Source: Paulownia fortunei (taxonomy: Eukaryota; Streptophyta; Magnoliopsida; Lamiales; Paulowniaceae). From it: DNA of 64,000 nt. The notes beneath the pieces are model-generated. The model saw only the letters and a program-made list of their open reading frames with translations, was not told where the DNA came from and ran no database searches. The translations under genes were made by a program, and so were the position numbers. Shown here one piece after another: positions 1 to 11,460 of this stretch. Positions within the stretch are counted from its first letter, which is position 1, and every line of letters starts with the position of its first letter. The stretch lies in contig CM033105.1 of NCBI GenBank assembly GCA_019321725.1, positions 14,211,632 to 14,275,631 on the forward strand. The letters run 5' to 3'.

Positions 1-790
1 TAGATGTGTACGAGCTACTAAGTGTTAGTGGTTGAGGGAACTACCACTATTTCATTGCCTTTACCAACAACTGCTCTAGGTTTGAGTATGTGTACCTTTT
101 AAGGCACAAGTCTTAAACATTTGAAAAGTTCAATGACTTTAGACATGAAGTGAAGAAACAAACCCAATGAAGTATTAAGACACTTCGACCTGATTGAGGA
201 GGTGAATACTTGAGTTCAGAGTTTCTTAATTATCTAAAAGAGAATGGAATGCTCTCATAGTGGACTATGCCTACAACTCTACAACTTAATAGGGTAGCTA
301 AGTGATGGAACCAAATATTGTTGGACATGGTTTGGTCCATGATGAGTTTCGACTTTTATTTTGGGGATATGCTTTAGAAATGACAACATATCTATTAAAT
401 AGAGTGCCATCAAAGTCGATGTTTAAAATACCATATGAGATAGGGTATGACAAGACCCCTTCTTATAAATGCCTCAGGGTATGGGTGCCCTGCTTATGTG
501 AAGCAGCAAGTGGGAGATAAGTTAAATAGTGGATCTATCTTGTGCAAGCTTGTGGGGTATCAAAAGGAATTCATTGGATGTTATTTCTATGACCTTTAAA
601 CAAAAGTTATTTGTTTCGAGAAATGCTACCTTCCTAGAGGAGGCATTTATATTAGATAGAAATAGCAAAATTGTAGAACTTTAAAAAATTTAATAGCCAC
701 AACAAGTCCCACAAGAGGCAGTAGCACCACCACCTCAACAAACTAATTTGCTAGAAGATATCAAACCCTGTCCCTAAACTAGAATATTAG
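1..790 (+). pseudogene. Copia pol fragment: integrase core and C-terminal part
   Basis: This is a remnant of the integrase of a Ty1/Copia retrotransposon. Translation in shifting frames gives recognisable pieces: about 25-160 reads like the integrase core around the first catalytic Asp, and 180-250 contains a GGEYLSSEFLNYLKENG-like block. An open stretch at 302-520 contains TYLLNRVPSKSMFKIPYEI and a following KTPSYKCLRVW block typical of the Copia integrase C-terminal side. At 595-650 a block reads as the region just before the RT linker. Stops and frameshifts occur throughout, so it is dead. The same family recurs at 11461-13388. The fragment runs off the left edge of the window and has no RT. 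The Copia assignment is firm from the motif order; the lineage (Tnt1-like) is inferred. Confidence 0.85.
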
Positions 791-1140
791 GATTGTTGAT
801 TAATTCCAATATCAACATAGTAAGAAGAGAATTAACCAAAATATCGATGATATAGAACAAATTGATATAATTAAACAAGATTATAATATGGGGTGAGAAA
901 ACTATTTTCTGCACACAAGAGAGGGGGGCAAATTTTTCGGCAATTCTTCTCTATTTTTTGGCCCTTGTGTGTGGTATATTTTTACACTACCAATTCTTGA
1001 CCTAATCACATTAGTCTCTAAGTTCCTTTCATATTTATCTCATTCTTGTTTCTATCTTAAACATGTCTTGGATTAGTTTCTTATTAAGACTCAAATCTTT
1101 GGGCACATTTACTTTGAGAAATAAGGGCTAATATAGTAAG
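790..1140 (-). repeat. Probable C1-family LTR fragment (reverse)
   Basis: The stretch resembles the part of the reverse C1 LTRs with a run of G/C-richer sequence, then a 'tggcccttgtgtgtgg'-type motif followed by 'cctaatcacattag' and a pyrimidine-rich segment. Comparable order is seen near 24300-24480 and 61700-61900. The match was made by eye and is diverged. No coding potential was seen. Confidence 0.4.
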
Positions 1141-2299
1141 TTATCAGCCCAAATCCATTGCATATAGAGTTGGCGACCCACTTGATAACTCAGGGCCTGT
1201 CACTATTTTAGAATTTGGCCTGATTTGAATCCTGCCCATGGGGGTGTGACTAAATTATCAAGACAGGCCCATAAGCTGTTATTAAATGTGAAATGATGTC
1301 TTTGTCCCTAAAAAGCTTTATCAAATTACACAATCCTGTCCTTAGGGTAAGTGCTTAACTTCATTTTTAGAAAGTCCAGAGTTAATGCCCATTTCAGCTA
1401 CCATATTCCTCTTTCGAAGAGAAGGGAAATTATGGCATAAGCAAAATTATGCTAAAGGTTGTAGTATTTCTTCCTACATATGCCGATACGCGTTACGATT
1501 TTAACTTTTAATAGAGGTTTGGGGAATCTTTTTTCATCACTTCTGTAAAAATGAAAATAATGTATCCTAAAATTTCATTTCCACACAAAATAATTTTAAG
1601 GAAAAAAAAACCCTCAGAATTTTGACAGAAGTGAGGAAAAACCCTCATAATTATTTTGTGAGGTTATGTTGAATTTGATATAATTTATAATATTATAACC
1701 TTATTAAAATATTAAGGGGGGCATTTGCTGGTTTTTGTCAAAGGAATTAAAGAGGTAGAATGCAGTTGGATGAGACGGTAGCCAGAGAGTGTACATGGGG
1801 CATGTGCAGTTGAATGAATTTCAAATGTAGTGTTTTTAGTTTTTACATAATAAGGGCAGTTAGGAATTTTCCCATATTATCACACATATTATCCCACAAA
1901 CTACAATGCTTTATTTAAAATCATATTGAAATATCATTCATCTAATAATTCCAAGTACATACACTATTTGTTGATAAAATAGTCTATATCCCACATCTTC
2001 TCACATTATTTATCAATCATCTCATATCCCAATTATCAAAGTAAATGGGACATTAATTGATTCTTATCCAAGACATGAAGTATTTGATTCATAATGAAAG
2101 AACAACAATGGGCCTCTCCTACGAGCCCAATAGGGATTGGGCTTTCCAATTAGTTAATTGCTATTAATTAATTAAGCCCAATCAAATTAGTTCTAGTAGA
2201 CTGCCCAATTAAATAGGCCAAATATAAATAATTCAATCATTTATATAAGTTAAATTAATTTAAATCTTAGATCAATAGGACTTCAGTAAACTTATAACG
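1141..2299. other. Non-coding spacer with LTR-like debris
   Basis: No gene was recognised. 1537-1670 holds interlocking inverted repeats (see findings). 2100-2290 is rich in 'ttaattaattaa' and 'gcccaatcaaattag' motifs like the middle of reverse C1 LTRs and is probably a further LTR scrap. The origin of 1140-2100 is unknown. Confidence 0.4.
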
Positions 2300-3123
2300 T
2301 AAGGCCTGATATTGGCTACAAAGAAAGGGTAAGGATAATGCAAAACAAGGTAGCATAATGTGTTGCACATAAAATTTCGCTCCTTTCCTTTCTTTTCTCT
2401 TCTCCACTTCTTTTCAATTTTCATTAGGAATTCATGTTTTTCTTTTTCTTTCTTCTTCTTTTTATTTCATTTTCATTTTTTACTACATTTTTTTTTCTTT
2501 TTCTTTCTTTTTTTCATGAATCCCAAAAGCTTTATTTCAAGATCTTTTGCTATCAACAACCCCTAGACTTGTTCTTTTTTATCTCCATGGGTTGTGATGA
2601 CTTTTTTGCACATATCTCATGCTCATACACATAAGTGCATTCATTTGCATGCCCCAAATGTCTTCACATGATCCCTACATAAAATCATGCACAAGATATC
2701 ACACATTAAGCTCTCTTAGGGACAAACAATGGTTGTTCTGGCTATAAAGGGTAGGTATAGTGAGCTACAAGAAACTAAGTTAAATGGTAGTCACTCATAT
2801 GCATTGCATATGCCATTCTTTGCAAAAGGCCCAACGGAGTAGTTAGTGATAATGATGTTATCATGGTAGGCATGAAAGTATAAACTAGTCAAAGATGACC
2901 TAAATCATTTTCAAGTTTGCTAGTTATCTAAGATTTTACCTCAAAGAGTATCAAGCAAGTTCTTGAACACCTCACATTGACCAAAAAGACTCAATGGAAG
3001 CAAACTTCAACACCAACCATTCATAAGATTTTTATGCAACATGCTTGATAAAAACTCATCATTCATGACAAAGACTAACGACACACAAGAATCATCGTGT
3101 TACATGGCTAGCAAACTTTTTTT
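2300..3123 (-). other. Distal 3' non-coding region of the minus-strand gypsy
   Basis: On the minus strand this is purine-rich, with a run of A/G at 2385-2520 that appears as a T/C tract on the plus strand, preceded by unremarkable sequence. Such A/G tracts occur in the long 3' regions of Athila/Tat-type elements. Phe/Ser-rich open frames here on the plus strand are low-complexity artefacts. No gene was seen. Confidence 0.55.
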
Positions 3124-3128
3124 TCTCT

Positions 3129-4569
3129 TGATAAGTTGGTTTTATAACAACAATTCATATACCTTTTTATTAACATTTGGTTTGTTTTTAAGTGTTTTTG
3201 TTACTTTTTATGCATTTAGTGTGAAATCTTATAGGTAATGACAAAAGAAGAAGAAAATGGAAAGAAACTAAAAACTTGGTTGAAATATTGAAGAATCCGA
3301 ATTGTGGAACGACTGATGGCAATTTTTCTAATTCCATCATAACTCTTTGCTCATATATCATTTTTATTTGATTCTTGAACCAATGGAATTCAATAGATAG
3401 ATCTATAAGTTTTATGTTTTTAACAAAATCCAATTCTATCGATATCAATGAGAAAAACTGAGTTTAAGAGTTAGCACTGGGCTGAAATTTTTTGGATGAC
3501 ATATCTTGGTATTTCCGGCATAACTCTCTCTAAAGAAGTCATATTTAGTTGATTCAAGTTACCCTAGAAATCCAAGACATAGAGATACAATTTATGTGAA
3601 GACACCAAAAGCCAGTTTAGCGTAAACAGTGGTGAAAAACCAGTTGAAAGAGTCTAGAAGTGCTGCAGAAATTGATTCTAGATGTGAGGAGTTGTTCTTG
3701 GATAGAAAATGTGCTGCTGGACAGAAGGAGGAGTCGTTCTTGGGAGAAAGTCATTATTGGAGATAAGGAGAGCTTCAACCATTTCTTCCACGTCATAAAT
3801 TGGTGAACAATTTCCATGCTCTTTCTTATGTATTTCTTGAAATTATATTCATATATGATGAACGAAATATTTCTTTCTAGAGGATAATGTAACCTTATTT
3901 GATCCTATATTTGGAATTCCAAATATTATTAGTTCAAGTTATTCATCTTATTTGTGTAATCTTGTTTAGTATTGCATCTTGATTATTTGGCCATTAATTG
4001 AGAGTGTTTGATGTATGAGATTCGATACTCAAGAGAGGGAATATTATACATGATCATAAAAATAACATAACCTAGGAATTATAGAGTTGAGAAGCTTATG
4101 AAACCTTTGAAGTTTTGAAGAAGAATTCATTGAACCTTTGTAGAGTTTTATTCTTGAGTTTTTATAGAGATATTGAAATTCATATTAGAACTCATAATCA
4201 ATTTGGCACTCGAGAGAGGGAATTGATGAGCTTAGGAATTCTTGACTTACATGTATTGTTGACTTGAATTAGTATGTTTTGGAAGGAAGAACATAGGTGA
4301 TAATTAAGTGAGTCATTCCTCTAGAATTTCTTGCTCATAAGGTATTTGTTGTATTACTTCTAAGAACTCTAGTTTTATCTTTGCAATTTTTATCTTATTC
4401 TACTTTGTTTACCAATCATTACTTTATTTTCTAGATAAAATTAGGACTATTTGAACTACAATACTTGCTGTAATTTTTTATTACAATCCTTGTGGATACA
4501 ATACTCAACTCACCGTTGTATTAGAACTTGATACCGTGCACTTGTGGTTTACAAAATATTTTACGAACA
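3129..4569 (+). repeat. Solo LTR of a gypsy family (copy A)
   Basis: It starts with 'tgataagttgg' and ends '...ttacgaaca'. The flanks are tctct (3124-3128) and cctct (4570-4574), a 5-bp target-site duplication with one mismatch. A second copy of the same LTR lies in reverse at 30235-32054 (copy B). Shared blocks include 'gagagagggaattgatgag' and 'ctttctagaggataatg', and the LTR-end block with 'gataccgtgcacttgtgg', a typical plant gypsy U5. Copy A lacks about 0.4 kb that copy B has, including B's palindrome array. There is no internal region, so this is a solo LTR left by LTR-LTR recombination. Confidence 0.85.
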
Positions 4570-5030
4570 CCTCTAAACTTTGTACAGTATCAATTAATGT
4601 TCATCATAGGCTATTGGCGATGAAGATAAATCATTTAATCTCAAACATGAACTTACTCAAGTTAGTCAGCTAAAATATGCTTGCTCTTAAACTTCCATCA
4701 CATAAAACATGTAATTCACACATAATTCATCAACGTAATCCCTACCCCCATACTCATATGAAACATTATCCTTAGTGTTGAAAGCAATAAAGAGCATAAG
4801 GGGAAAAAAATGAAAAACTCATTTGCAAGTAGAAGTGCATCAACAAGCATAAGTCCCTTGAAGTTCATGAAGAGTCCTCACACCACCAAGGAGATGAGAA
4901 TCTACAACTAAGTAGAGAGCAAATAAAAAAACACGGGCAAAAGTAACGAAAGGGAAAATAAAACATAAACAAAGAAAATAAACAGAGATATAGTTCTAAG
5001 TTATAGTCGTTAACTTGACTTTGTAACCTC
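4570..5030 (-). other. Proximal 3' non-coding region of the minus-strand gypsy
   Basis: This continues the element interrupted by solo LTR A. On the minus strand it contains 'tatgggggtagggatt' and ordinary AT-rich sequence between the integrase end and the distal 3' region. No ORF was recognised. Confidence 0.55.
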
Positions 5031-6165
5031 TATTAGGAGTTGGCGAGAGAAATGGTGGACATGTGTTGGTCAATACCACCTCCTAAATAGTGCTTCAATC
5101 TCTACCCATTCACCTTGAAAATGTTGTTCCTAAAGGTGGTCACCTTAATGACTCCAGTAGGAAAGACTTTTGTCATTGCGAAGGGCCTGAACTATTTAGA
5201 CTTCAACTTGCACGGAAATAGCCTCAACCTTGAATTGTACAAAAGCACAACATCCCTCTCGTACATTCCCTTTATATAATGCATTTATCATGGCATTTTT
5301 TGGTCTTTTCTTTGTAGAGCTTAGCATTTTCATACGCTTGGTGTCCAAATTATTCCATCTCATCAATTGAAGCAACCAATTTTGCCCTACAGCTCACATG
5401 TCAAAGTTTAGACATTTTATAGCTCAATAAGCATGATGTTGCTCACGCTCAATAGGTAGATATGATGCTTTACCAATGACCAACCTATACACATTCTAAT
5501 AAGTATTTTATATTTAGTCCTATAACCCCATAAGGCATTATCAATTCGTAATAACCAATCTGTCCTATTCATGCTTACTATTTTCTCCAAGATTCTTTTA
5601 AGTTCTCTATTAGACACTTCCACTTGTCCACTTATTTGAGGATGATAGGGGTAGCAATTTTGTGATTGACACCATATTTTCTCAAAAGATTTTCAAATTA
5701 TTTGTTGTAAAAAATTGTGTGCTACCATCACTAATGATTGCTTTATGGGTGCCAAATCTAGTGAAAATATGTTTCTTCAAGAATCTAATAACCACTTGTA
5801 GCATCATTATTTCGCAAAGCTTCCACCTCAACTCGCTTGGACACATAATCAACCACAATAAGTATGTATCTAATAGAGCAAAAACTAGGAAATGGCTCCA
5901 TGAAATCAACACCCTACATATCAAACAATTCACATTCAAACATGTTTTTCAAAGGTATTTCATGTTTCCTAGAAATGTTTTTGATTCTTTGGCACCTTTC
6001 ACATGAAGCAACATAAGAGTATGCATCCTTAAACAAAGTGGGCTAATAAAAATCAGATTGGGGTACCTTTGCTACTGTTTTGTAAGACCAAAATGACCAC
6101 CGACCTTCCAATCGTGATAATGGTGCAAAATGGAGTTCATCTCCTTTTCAAGCACACATTGTCTC
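5030..6165 (-). pseudogene. Gypsy integrase, degenerate
   Basis: The minus-strand frames carry integrase. 5682-5939 covers part of the core, with an IISDGSTQFF-like block around the second catalytic Asp. 5417-5623 reads [15 protein letters not shown] then [15 protein letters not shown], the Tat/Athila-type block after the core. 5040-5220 reads as the C-terminal tail, with KVFPTG and a VNG.RLKHYLGG block ending the polyprotein. Stops and frameshifts separate the pieces, so no enzyme can be made. The upstream neighbour is RNase H at 6172-6780. The enzyme family and its position last in pol are clear. Confidence 0.85.
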
Positions 6166-6171
6166 AAAATA

Positions 6172-6780
6172 TTATCTGCACAAACATTGAATAAAAATGG
6201 TTTCTCCTAAATGTTTGACATCAAATAAGAAGTTTTTCTTTTGATAAAAAGAAAGATCTAGGGAAAGGGCTCTTATCACTATGTAATTAGCAAATTGTGC
6301 AAACCAATGAGATGATGCAATGGCATACAAATGTTCATCCAGAAATTCTTCACCAATGGGGACAATATCAACATGCTCAATGTTAGGATTTTTTATCATA
6401 GACAAGTGATGCGCTACAACATTCTCCACATATTTTTTATCCCTAATCTCAAGATCAAATTCTTGCAACAAAAGAATCCATCTAATTAGCCTTGGTTTTT
6501 CATCTTTCTTTGCAAGAAGATATTTAAGTGCAAAGTGGTCTGTGTATGCAGTTACATTAGCCTTAATAAGTTATGAATGGAACTTATCGAGTGCAAATAC
6601 TACCGCTAGAAGTTCTTTTTTAGTTGTGGTATAATTTTGTTGTGCTTCATTCAAAGTACAACTAGTATAGTAAATTGTCTGAAATACCTTGTTCTTTCTT
6701 TGCCCAAGTACCACACTGATGGCTATATCACTTACATTGCACATAAGTTCAAAGGACAAGTGAAAGTGGTTTTCTCTTGA
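6172..6780 (-). pseudogene. Gypsy RNase H region, degenerate
   Basis: The 6571-6759 frame reads SFELMCNVSDIAISVVLGQR, then TLNEAQQNYTTTKKELLAVVFALDKF, matching the RT-linked RNase H of gypsy elements. The 6172-6471 frame continues with [13 protein letters not shown] and VVAHHLSMI, the end of RNase H and the linker to integrase. The N-terminal side joins directly to the truncated RT near 6770. Several stops are present. Confidence 0.85.
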
Positions 6781-7440
6781 TCCTTGGGAGATATTGCTAT
6801 TTGGTTATAGCCTACATATCCATCAAGTAAATATTAGAAGTCAAATCCTGCATGTCTCTCTAGCATTTGATCAATAAAAGAAAGGAGAAATGGTCTTTAC
6901 GGGTAGCATCATTCAATTTTTTATAGTCCATGCATACTATCCACCCCGTGACTATACTAGTAGGTATCAATTCATTATATACATTTTGAATAACATTCAT
7001 ACCTCCCTTCTTGGGGACACATTATACGGGATTCACGCATATACTATGGGAGATGGGATAGATAATACCTATGTCGAGAAGCTTGATGTTTTGGCCTTGA
7101 CCGCTTCTTGCATCATTGGATTTAATCTCTATTGTTGCTGCACAAAAGGCTTGTATCTCTCATCCAATAGAATCTTATGCATGCAAATGGAGGGGTAGAT
7201 CCCCTTTATGTCGGATATCTTCTATCTAAAAGCCTTCTTATGTTCTCTGAGGACTCTTAGAAGCTTCTCATCCATTTCACCTGTCAAAGAAGAAGAAATG
7301 ATTACGGGCAAAGAATTTGTATCACTAAGATAAACATATTGCAAATGGGATAAAAGGGGTTTATGTTCAAAATTAGGGGGCTCCTAAATGGAGGGCCTTT
7401 GCTGAGTGGTAAGGGGCCTCTCCAAAACTTCAAATCTGAG
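6781..7440 (-). pseudogene. Gypsy reverse transcriptase, N-terminal part only
   Basis: Minus-strand translation across shifting frames gives LLRVLREHKKAF, then SICMHKILLDERYKPF, then MDYKKLNDATRKDHFSL, the fingers/palm start of a gypsy RT. The sequence then jumps, within a few codons, to the RNase H start. The palm with the catalytic FMDD/YVDD-type motif is therefore missing. A plus-strand open frame at 6890-7198 is a shadow of this region. Confidence 0.8.
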
Positions 7441-7678
7441 TGGAGCCTTTTTTATAAGGAGGATTGGCCTTTAAACTTGCAATAAAAGCCCTCTTGCACT
7501 CATCATCTTCCTCTTCTTCTTTTGCAAGCACCAAGCAAACCTATAACTCATCCTTGAACCTATTCTCTCACAAAAATTCAAGTGTCAAAAGCATGCATAA
7601 ATTTTATAAAACATATGTTCATCAACTTGATGCCTCATGGCCTTGAAAACATTAAAAATCACTTGCTTATCTCATACT

Positions 7679-8158
7679 CTAGGTAATAACCTTCATAATT
7701 TGCACATCCATCAATGCCTTACCCATAGCTCGGAAAGGTCTACCTAGAATAAGAGGCATGTCCACATCTTCCTTTATATCTAAAATAAGAAAATCAACTG
7801 AGAATATGAATTTATCTACCTTGACTAGCACATCCTCAATTATACCTTTTAGATACTTGATAGAGAGGTCGGCTAGTTGCAAAGATACCGTAGTGGGCTT
7901 TGGCTCCCTAAGTCCAAGTTTTCTAAAAACAGCCATAGGCATAAGATTAATGCTTGCACCTAAATCAAATAAAATTTTAGAAAATGAAACTGGACTAATG
8001 GTGAAAGGTATAGAAAAACTCCCAGGGTCCTTAAGCTTCGGAGGAAGCTTGTTTTGGATAATTATCGAGCACTCTTTGGTTAAGTTTACTGTCTCATGCT
8101 CCTTCATTTTTCCTTTGTTTGAAAAAATTTCTTTCAAGAATTTATCATAACTAGGCAT
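7679..8158 (-). pseudogene. Gypsy aspartic protease (retropepsin) domain
   Basis: A minus-strand open frame of 159 codons. The retropepsin active-site motif is visible as FDLGASINLMP, followed by the FRKLGLREPKPT block and, near the C-terminus, DVDMPLILGRPF, the ILGR motif of the flap/C-terminal side. The order is right for Athila/Tat elements: gag lies to the right and RT to the left. This is the longest uninterrupted coding piece of the element, but it has no intact flanking gag-pol frame, so it is a fossil. The plus-strand frame at 7758-8150 is its antisense shadow. Confidence 0.85.
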
Positions 8159-8479
8159 TTGAAGTAAAGCATCGGCAAATGGAATGTTAATATATAACTT
8201 TTAAAAACTTCAAGAAATTTAGCAAATTCCATATCAAACTTGTGTTTTTTCAATGCCAAAGGAAAAGGGAAAGAGATATTTATCCATTTTATATGAACAA
8301 TCGGTATGGAGGATGGGCTAGGTTTGGTTGTTGTTGTGTGTGTGTCCTCATTTTCTTATTGAGAGGTTCCACTTCTTTGACTTTGGTGTCCACTTCTTTC
8401 CCACTTTGCAGTGATGGCCTTGACATACTCCTTGGGGTTTTTCTTCGTATCACTTGGAAAAGCACCTTTCACTCGCCAT

Positions 8480-9822
8480 CATACTTACTAATTGCCCCGC
8501 TTGAGTTTCCAAGTTTTGGATTGATGATTTTGAAATCTAGTTTCGGCGGTTGATATGAATTCACTCATCATCTTCTCCAAACTCTGCTTTTTCTCCTGAG
8601 GTGGGTAGTCAGGTTGTGTGGCCTCACCATGTTTTGATTTTCTTGATTTTCCCATGAGAAGTTGGGGTGATTTCTCCATCTAGGGTTAAATGTGTTGGAA
8701 AATGGATTGTTTTGTAGTCTACTGAAGTTCCTAATAAAGTTAGCTTGCTCAAATGAGGATAAAAAATAGGTTTCCAACTTAGCACTTTGTTGTCCATCTC
8801 CACATAACTTACATACGATAGTTTGTACCTTCATGATCGAAGCACTCATACCATCTATCTTCTTGTTCAATGCTTTAATTTGAGCCAAAAGGTTGAGTAT
8901 GTGTCGATGGTGTGAACCCCTATTGGCTTCTTTCCCAAACTCCTATTCGTTTGTCACTGATAATTATTGGTTGTCATTTCTTTTAACAACTCATATGCTT
9001 CTTTTAGAGTTTTCATCATGATTATGTCTCATTTCGCTACATCTACCATGGATCAGTCAGGGGGTGATAGGCCATTGAAAAATATTTGCACTTGAAACCA
9101 TGGTGGATGCATCTCCTCAACATATTCTTAAACCTCTCCCATGGTTCATATAAAGATTCCAAATGAAATTGTGGAAAAGTAGAGATGTAATTTCTCATCT
9201 TCGTAGTTTTCGAGGGTGAAAAGTATTTAGCAAGAAAAGCTTGTGCCATAGCCTCCTAAGTTGTAATGGATCCAGTGAGCAAAGAGTTGAGCCAACACTT
9301 GGCCTTGTCCCATAAAGAACATGGAAATAGCCTCAATAGATAGCATCATTGGTTACTCGCTATGCTTGAAAGTATCACATATCTCAAGAAAATTGGCAAA
9401 GTGGGCATTGAGGTCATCACTAGGCAAACCAACATATTGCACTGAGGTTTGGATCATTTGTATGATAACTAGTTTGATCTAAACAATATTTTCTTGGATA
9501 GTTGGCCTCCTTATGCTTGACATAGTGCCATTAACTAATGACTTTGCATAATCTAGCAATGATCGATTTTCACCATCTTGTTCATTATTTATTATCTTCT
9601 TCTTTGCTTCATTATACAAATAATGAAGACTTCTTTCAATCTCTAGGTCGTATGGCACAAGATCCCAAGTGGATGATCGAGTCATGTGCCAATGAACTCC
9701 TACGAAATAGCACAAGAACTCGTAAAGAACTTGAACAAAAACAAAAAAACAAAAACAAAAATAAAACAAGTAAAATGGTTAAAGTATAACTAGATAAGTC
9801 AACTTCAATATTATAAAGGCAC
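8480..9822 (-). pseudogene. Gypsy gag, degenerate
   Basis: The minus-strand frame 9043-9249 reads AQAFLAKYFSPSKTTKMR, then LYEPWERFKNMLRRC, matching the retrotransposon gag core. 8568-8888 continues with MAQIKALNKKIDGMSASI and a block reminiscent of the gag C-terminal linker in Athila-type elements. The start near 9769-9820 sits next to the PBS. Multiple frames and stops make it non-functional. No CCHC zinc knuckle was seen, as is common in the Athila group. Confidence 0.75.
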
Positions 9823-9841
9823 ACTCCCCAGAGATGGTGCT
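9823..9841 (-). other. Gypsy primer-binding site (decayed)
   Basis: The minus strand reads 'agcaccatctctgggga', resembling a tRNA-complementary gypsy PBS in which CpG and other C/G positions have become T/A. It sits 11 bp inside the LTR border, between LTR and gag. A tRNA-Asp primer, usual for Athila-like elements, is an inference. Confidence 0.65.
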
Positions 9842-9851
9842 AAAAACTTGA

Positions 9852-11364
9852 TGTGTTTGTGGATTAACAATCTTACCACAAGTGTACAGTGTCAAGTTTT
9901 AATATAGAACAATGAGATAAAATATCATTTCCTACGGGAATATGTATTCAAGTATTGCAGTATAGACCACCCAACTATATTTAACAAAATTGAAGAGTGG
10001 TTGGTTGGTTAAAAGCATAAACAAACAAATTAATAAAAACAACAAAAATTAAGATCAAAGAGAGTAGGGGATAGAATTCAAGATAGAAAAGAGTCAAGCT
10101 ATGGATTGTCAATCTATATCATTATAAATTTCACAAGTTCGTGGTTAGGATAAACAATTAGTTGTGTGACAAAGACAATTTCGATTATATATGATATTAT
10201 TTCCTAAGATATATCAAATCTACCATTAGAAAGCTAGTTATCTCCCTGTAATGGGTTTACCCTACTAATGATGCATTGGGCTTTGTGAATTCCTTTAGAT
10301 TTCAATTATCAGGTCTATGACTATCACGTGTACTAAATCATATATCCTTATAGCGACCTAATCCATGACATACACTACACAAGCACTTTTTGCAACACCG
10401 CCTCCCGATCTCAATTAGAACAATAAATATCATATTGAAGTTGACCAAACCTAAAAATGCCTTAAAAACATAAGTATGCTCATTTCAAATCAAACATCAT
10501 CCATACCATAAACAAAATATCAATTCATAAGTTCATAGAAATAGCTTTCCAAGCATTGATAAATGATAGTTTAGTTCATATTGAAATAAAGCAAACACCA
10601 ATTAACACCCCCAACATTATGGTTTTCACAATTTTCTCGAAACTAAAACAATTTAAAGAATAAACAAAGAGAGAAGATTACAACTACTAAATGATCTTTC
10701 ACTTCTAGCCTTGGTTCTTCAATGCCCAATGTAAGCTCCTTCTCATTTTGGCTTCAAATCCTGAGCACTTGAAAATGGATATGTGTGTTGATGGAGTGTG
10801 TGAGTAGAGATGTGAAGAAGTGTGTGTTTTCATAGAGAGGATTTGTGTGTAAAATGTGTGTATGGGAGAATAATGATGTAAAGTGTGATGTGAATTGTGT
10901 GTATATAGTGTATATGCAATGATATCATATGGAATGTGATGTGTGAATTGCATCTAAGATGTGGGCAACAAGAGATTTGTTGAAATGCCTATTTGGCCGC
11001 TACTTATCACACAAGATAGGTTGGAGAATTTTTTTGTTCTGCATATAGCACCGCGACACGAGTCCCCATCTAGCTTTTGGGGCCTCAATACCGTCTCGAC
11101 AATAAGACATCGTAGCCTCAATTTTTATTGGTGTCGCGATGCGAAATAAAGATTTTTGTGATAATTTTACCCTTGGTGTTGCGGCTTGAATTTCTCTTCC
11201 AATTAGCACCGTGGTGCTTGATTCTTGATTCGTCACATAGCAAACTCATTGCCCAATTTTTGGGTTTGGCATTACGGGGCATATCTTCCACTTTTTGGCA
11301 TTTTGATTGTTTTTCATCTTTTAGTTCCATTTTTTCCACTCTTGCACCTACACAATAATTATCA
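9852..11364 (-). repeat. 5' LTR of the minus-strand gypsy
   Basis: On the minus strand it begins 'tgataattattgtgtagg' and ends '...ccacaaacaca', just before the PBS. The U5-side block 'caagtgtacagtgtcaag' (plus strand, near 9880) is a diverged form of the same block in solo LTRs A and B. 11040-11260 holds several short G/C-rich dyads of the GCACCG...GGTGC type. 10790-10950 is TG/TA-rich microsatellite-like sequence. No partner 3' LTR was found on the left. Confidence 0.7.
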
Positions 11365-11460
11365 AAAGATAAGTGCACAATTACATAATGAGACAAAATA
11401 TCCAAATTTGTGCTTGTGAGAGTACCGCAAGTGTGTAAAATTATAAGCTTTTCATCTAGA
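11365..11460. other. Short spacer
   Basis: This lies between the gypsy 5' LTR and the start of recognisable Copia pol. Nothing was identified. Confidence 0.3.

Larger units (their letters stand above)
2300..11364 (-). mobile_element. Ty3/Gypsy (Athila/Tat-like) retrotransposon, degenerate
   Basis: Reading the minus strand from right to left, the order is 5' LTR (11364-9852), PBS (9841-9823), gag, protease, partial reverse transcriptase, RNase H, integrase and a long non-coding 3' region. This is the canonical gypsy order with integrase last. The 3' LTR expected left of about 2300 was not found, so the element looks truncated at that end. A solo LTR of another gypsy family is inserted in its 3' region (3129-4569). 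All ORFs are broken, and the RT catalytic part is deleted (near 6770). The Athila/Tat assignment rests on the protease and RT N-terminal blocks, the long 3' region and the PBS type. Confidence 0.85.

Noticed and set aside
2360..2634. Phe-rich small ORFs resembling membrane peptides
   Set aside because: Low-complexity T/C tract, the complement of the purine-rich 3' region of the minus-strand gypsy.
7758..8150. 130-codon plus-strand open frame
   Set aside because: It is antisense to the gypsy protease domain, which has clear motifs on the minus strand.
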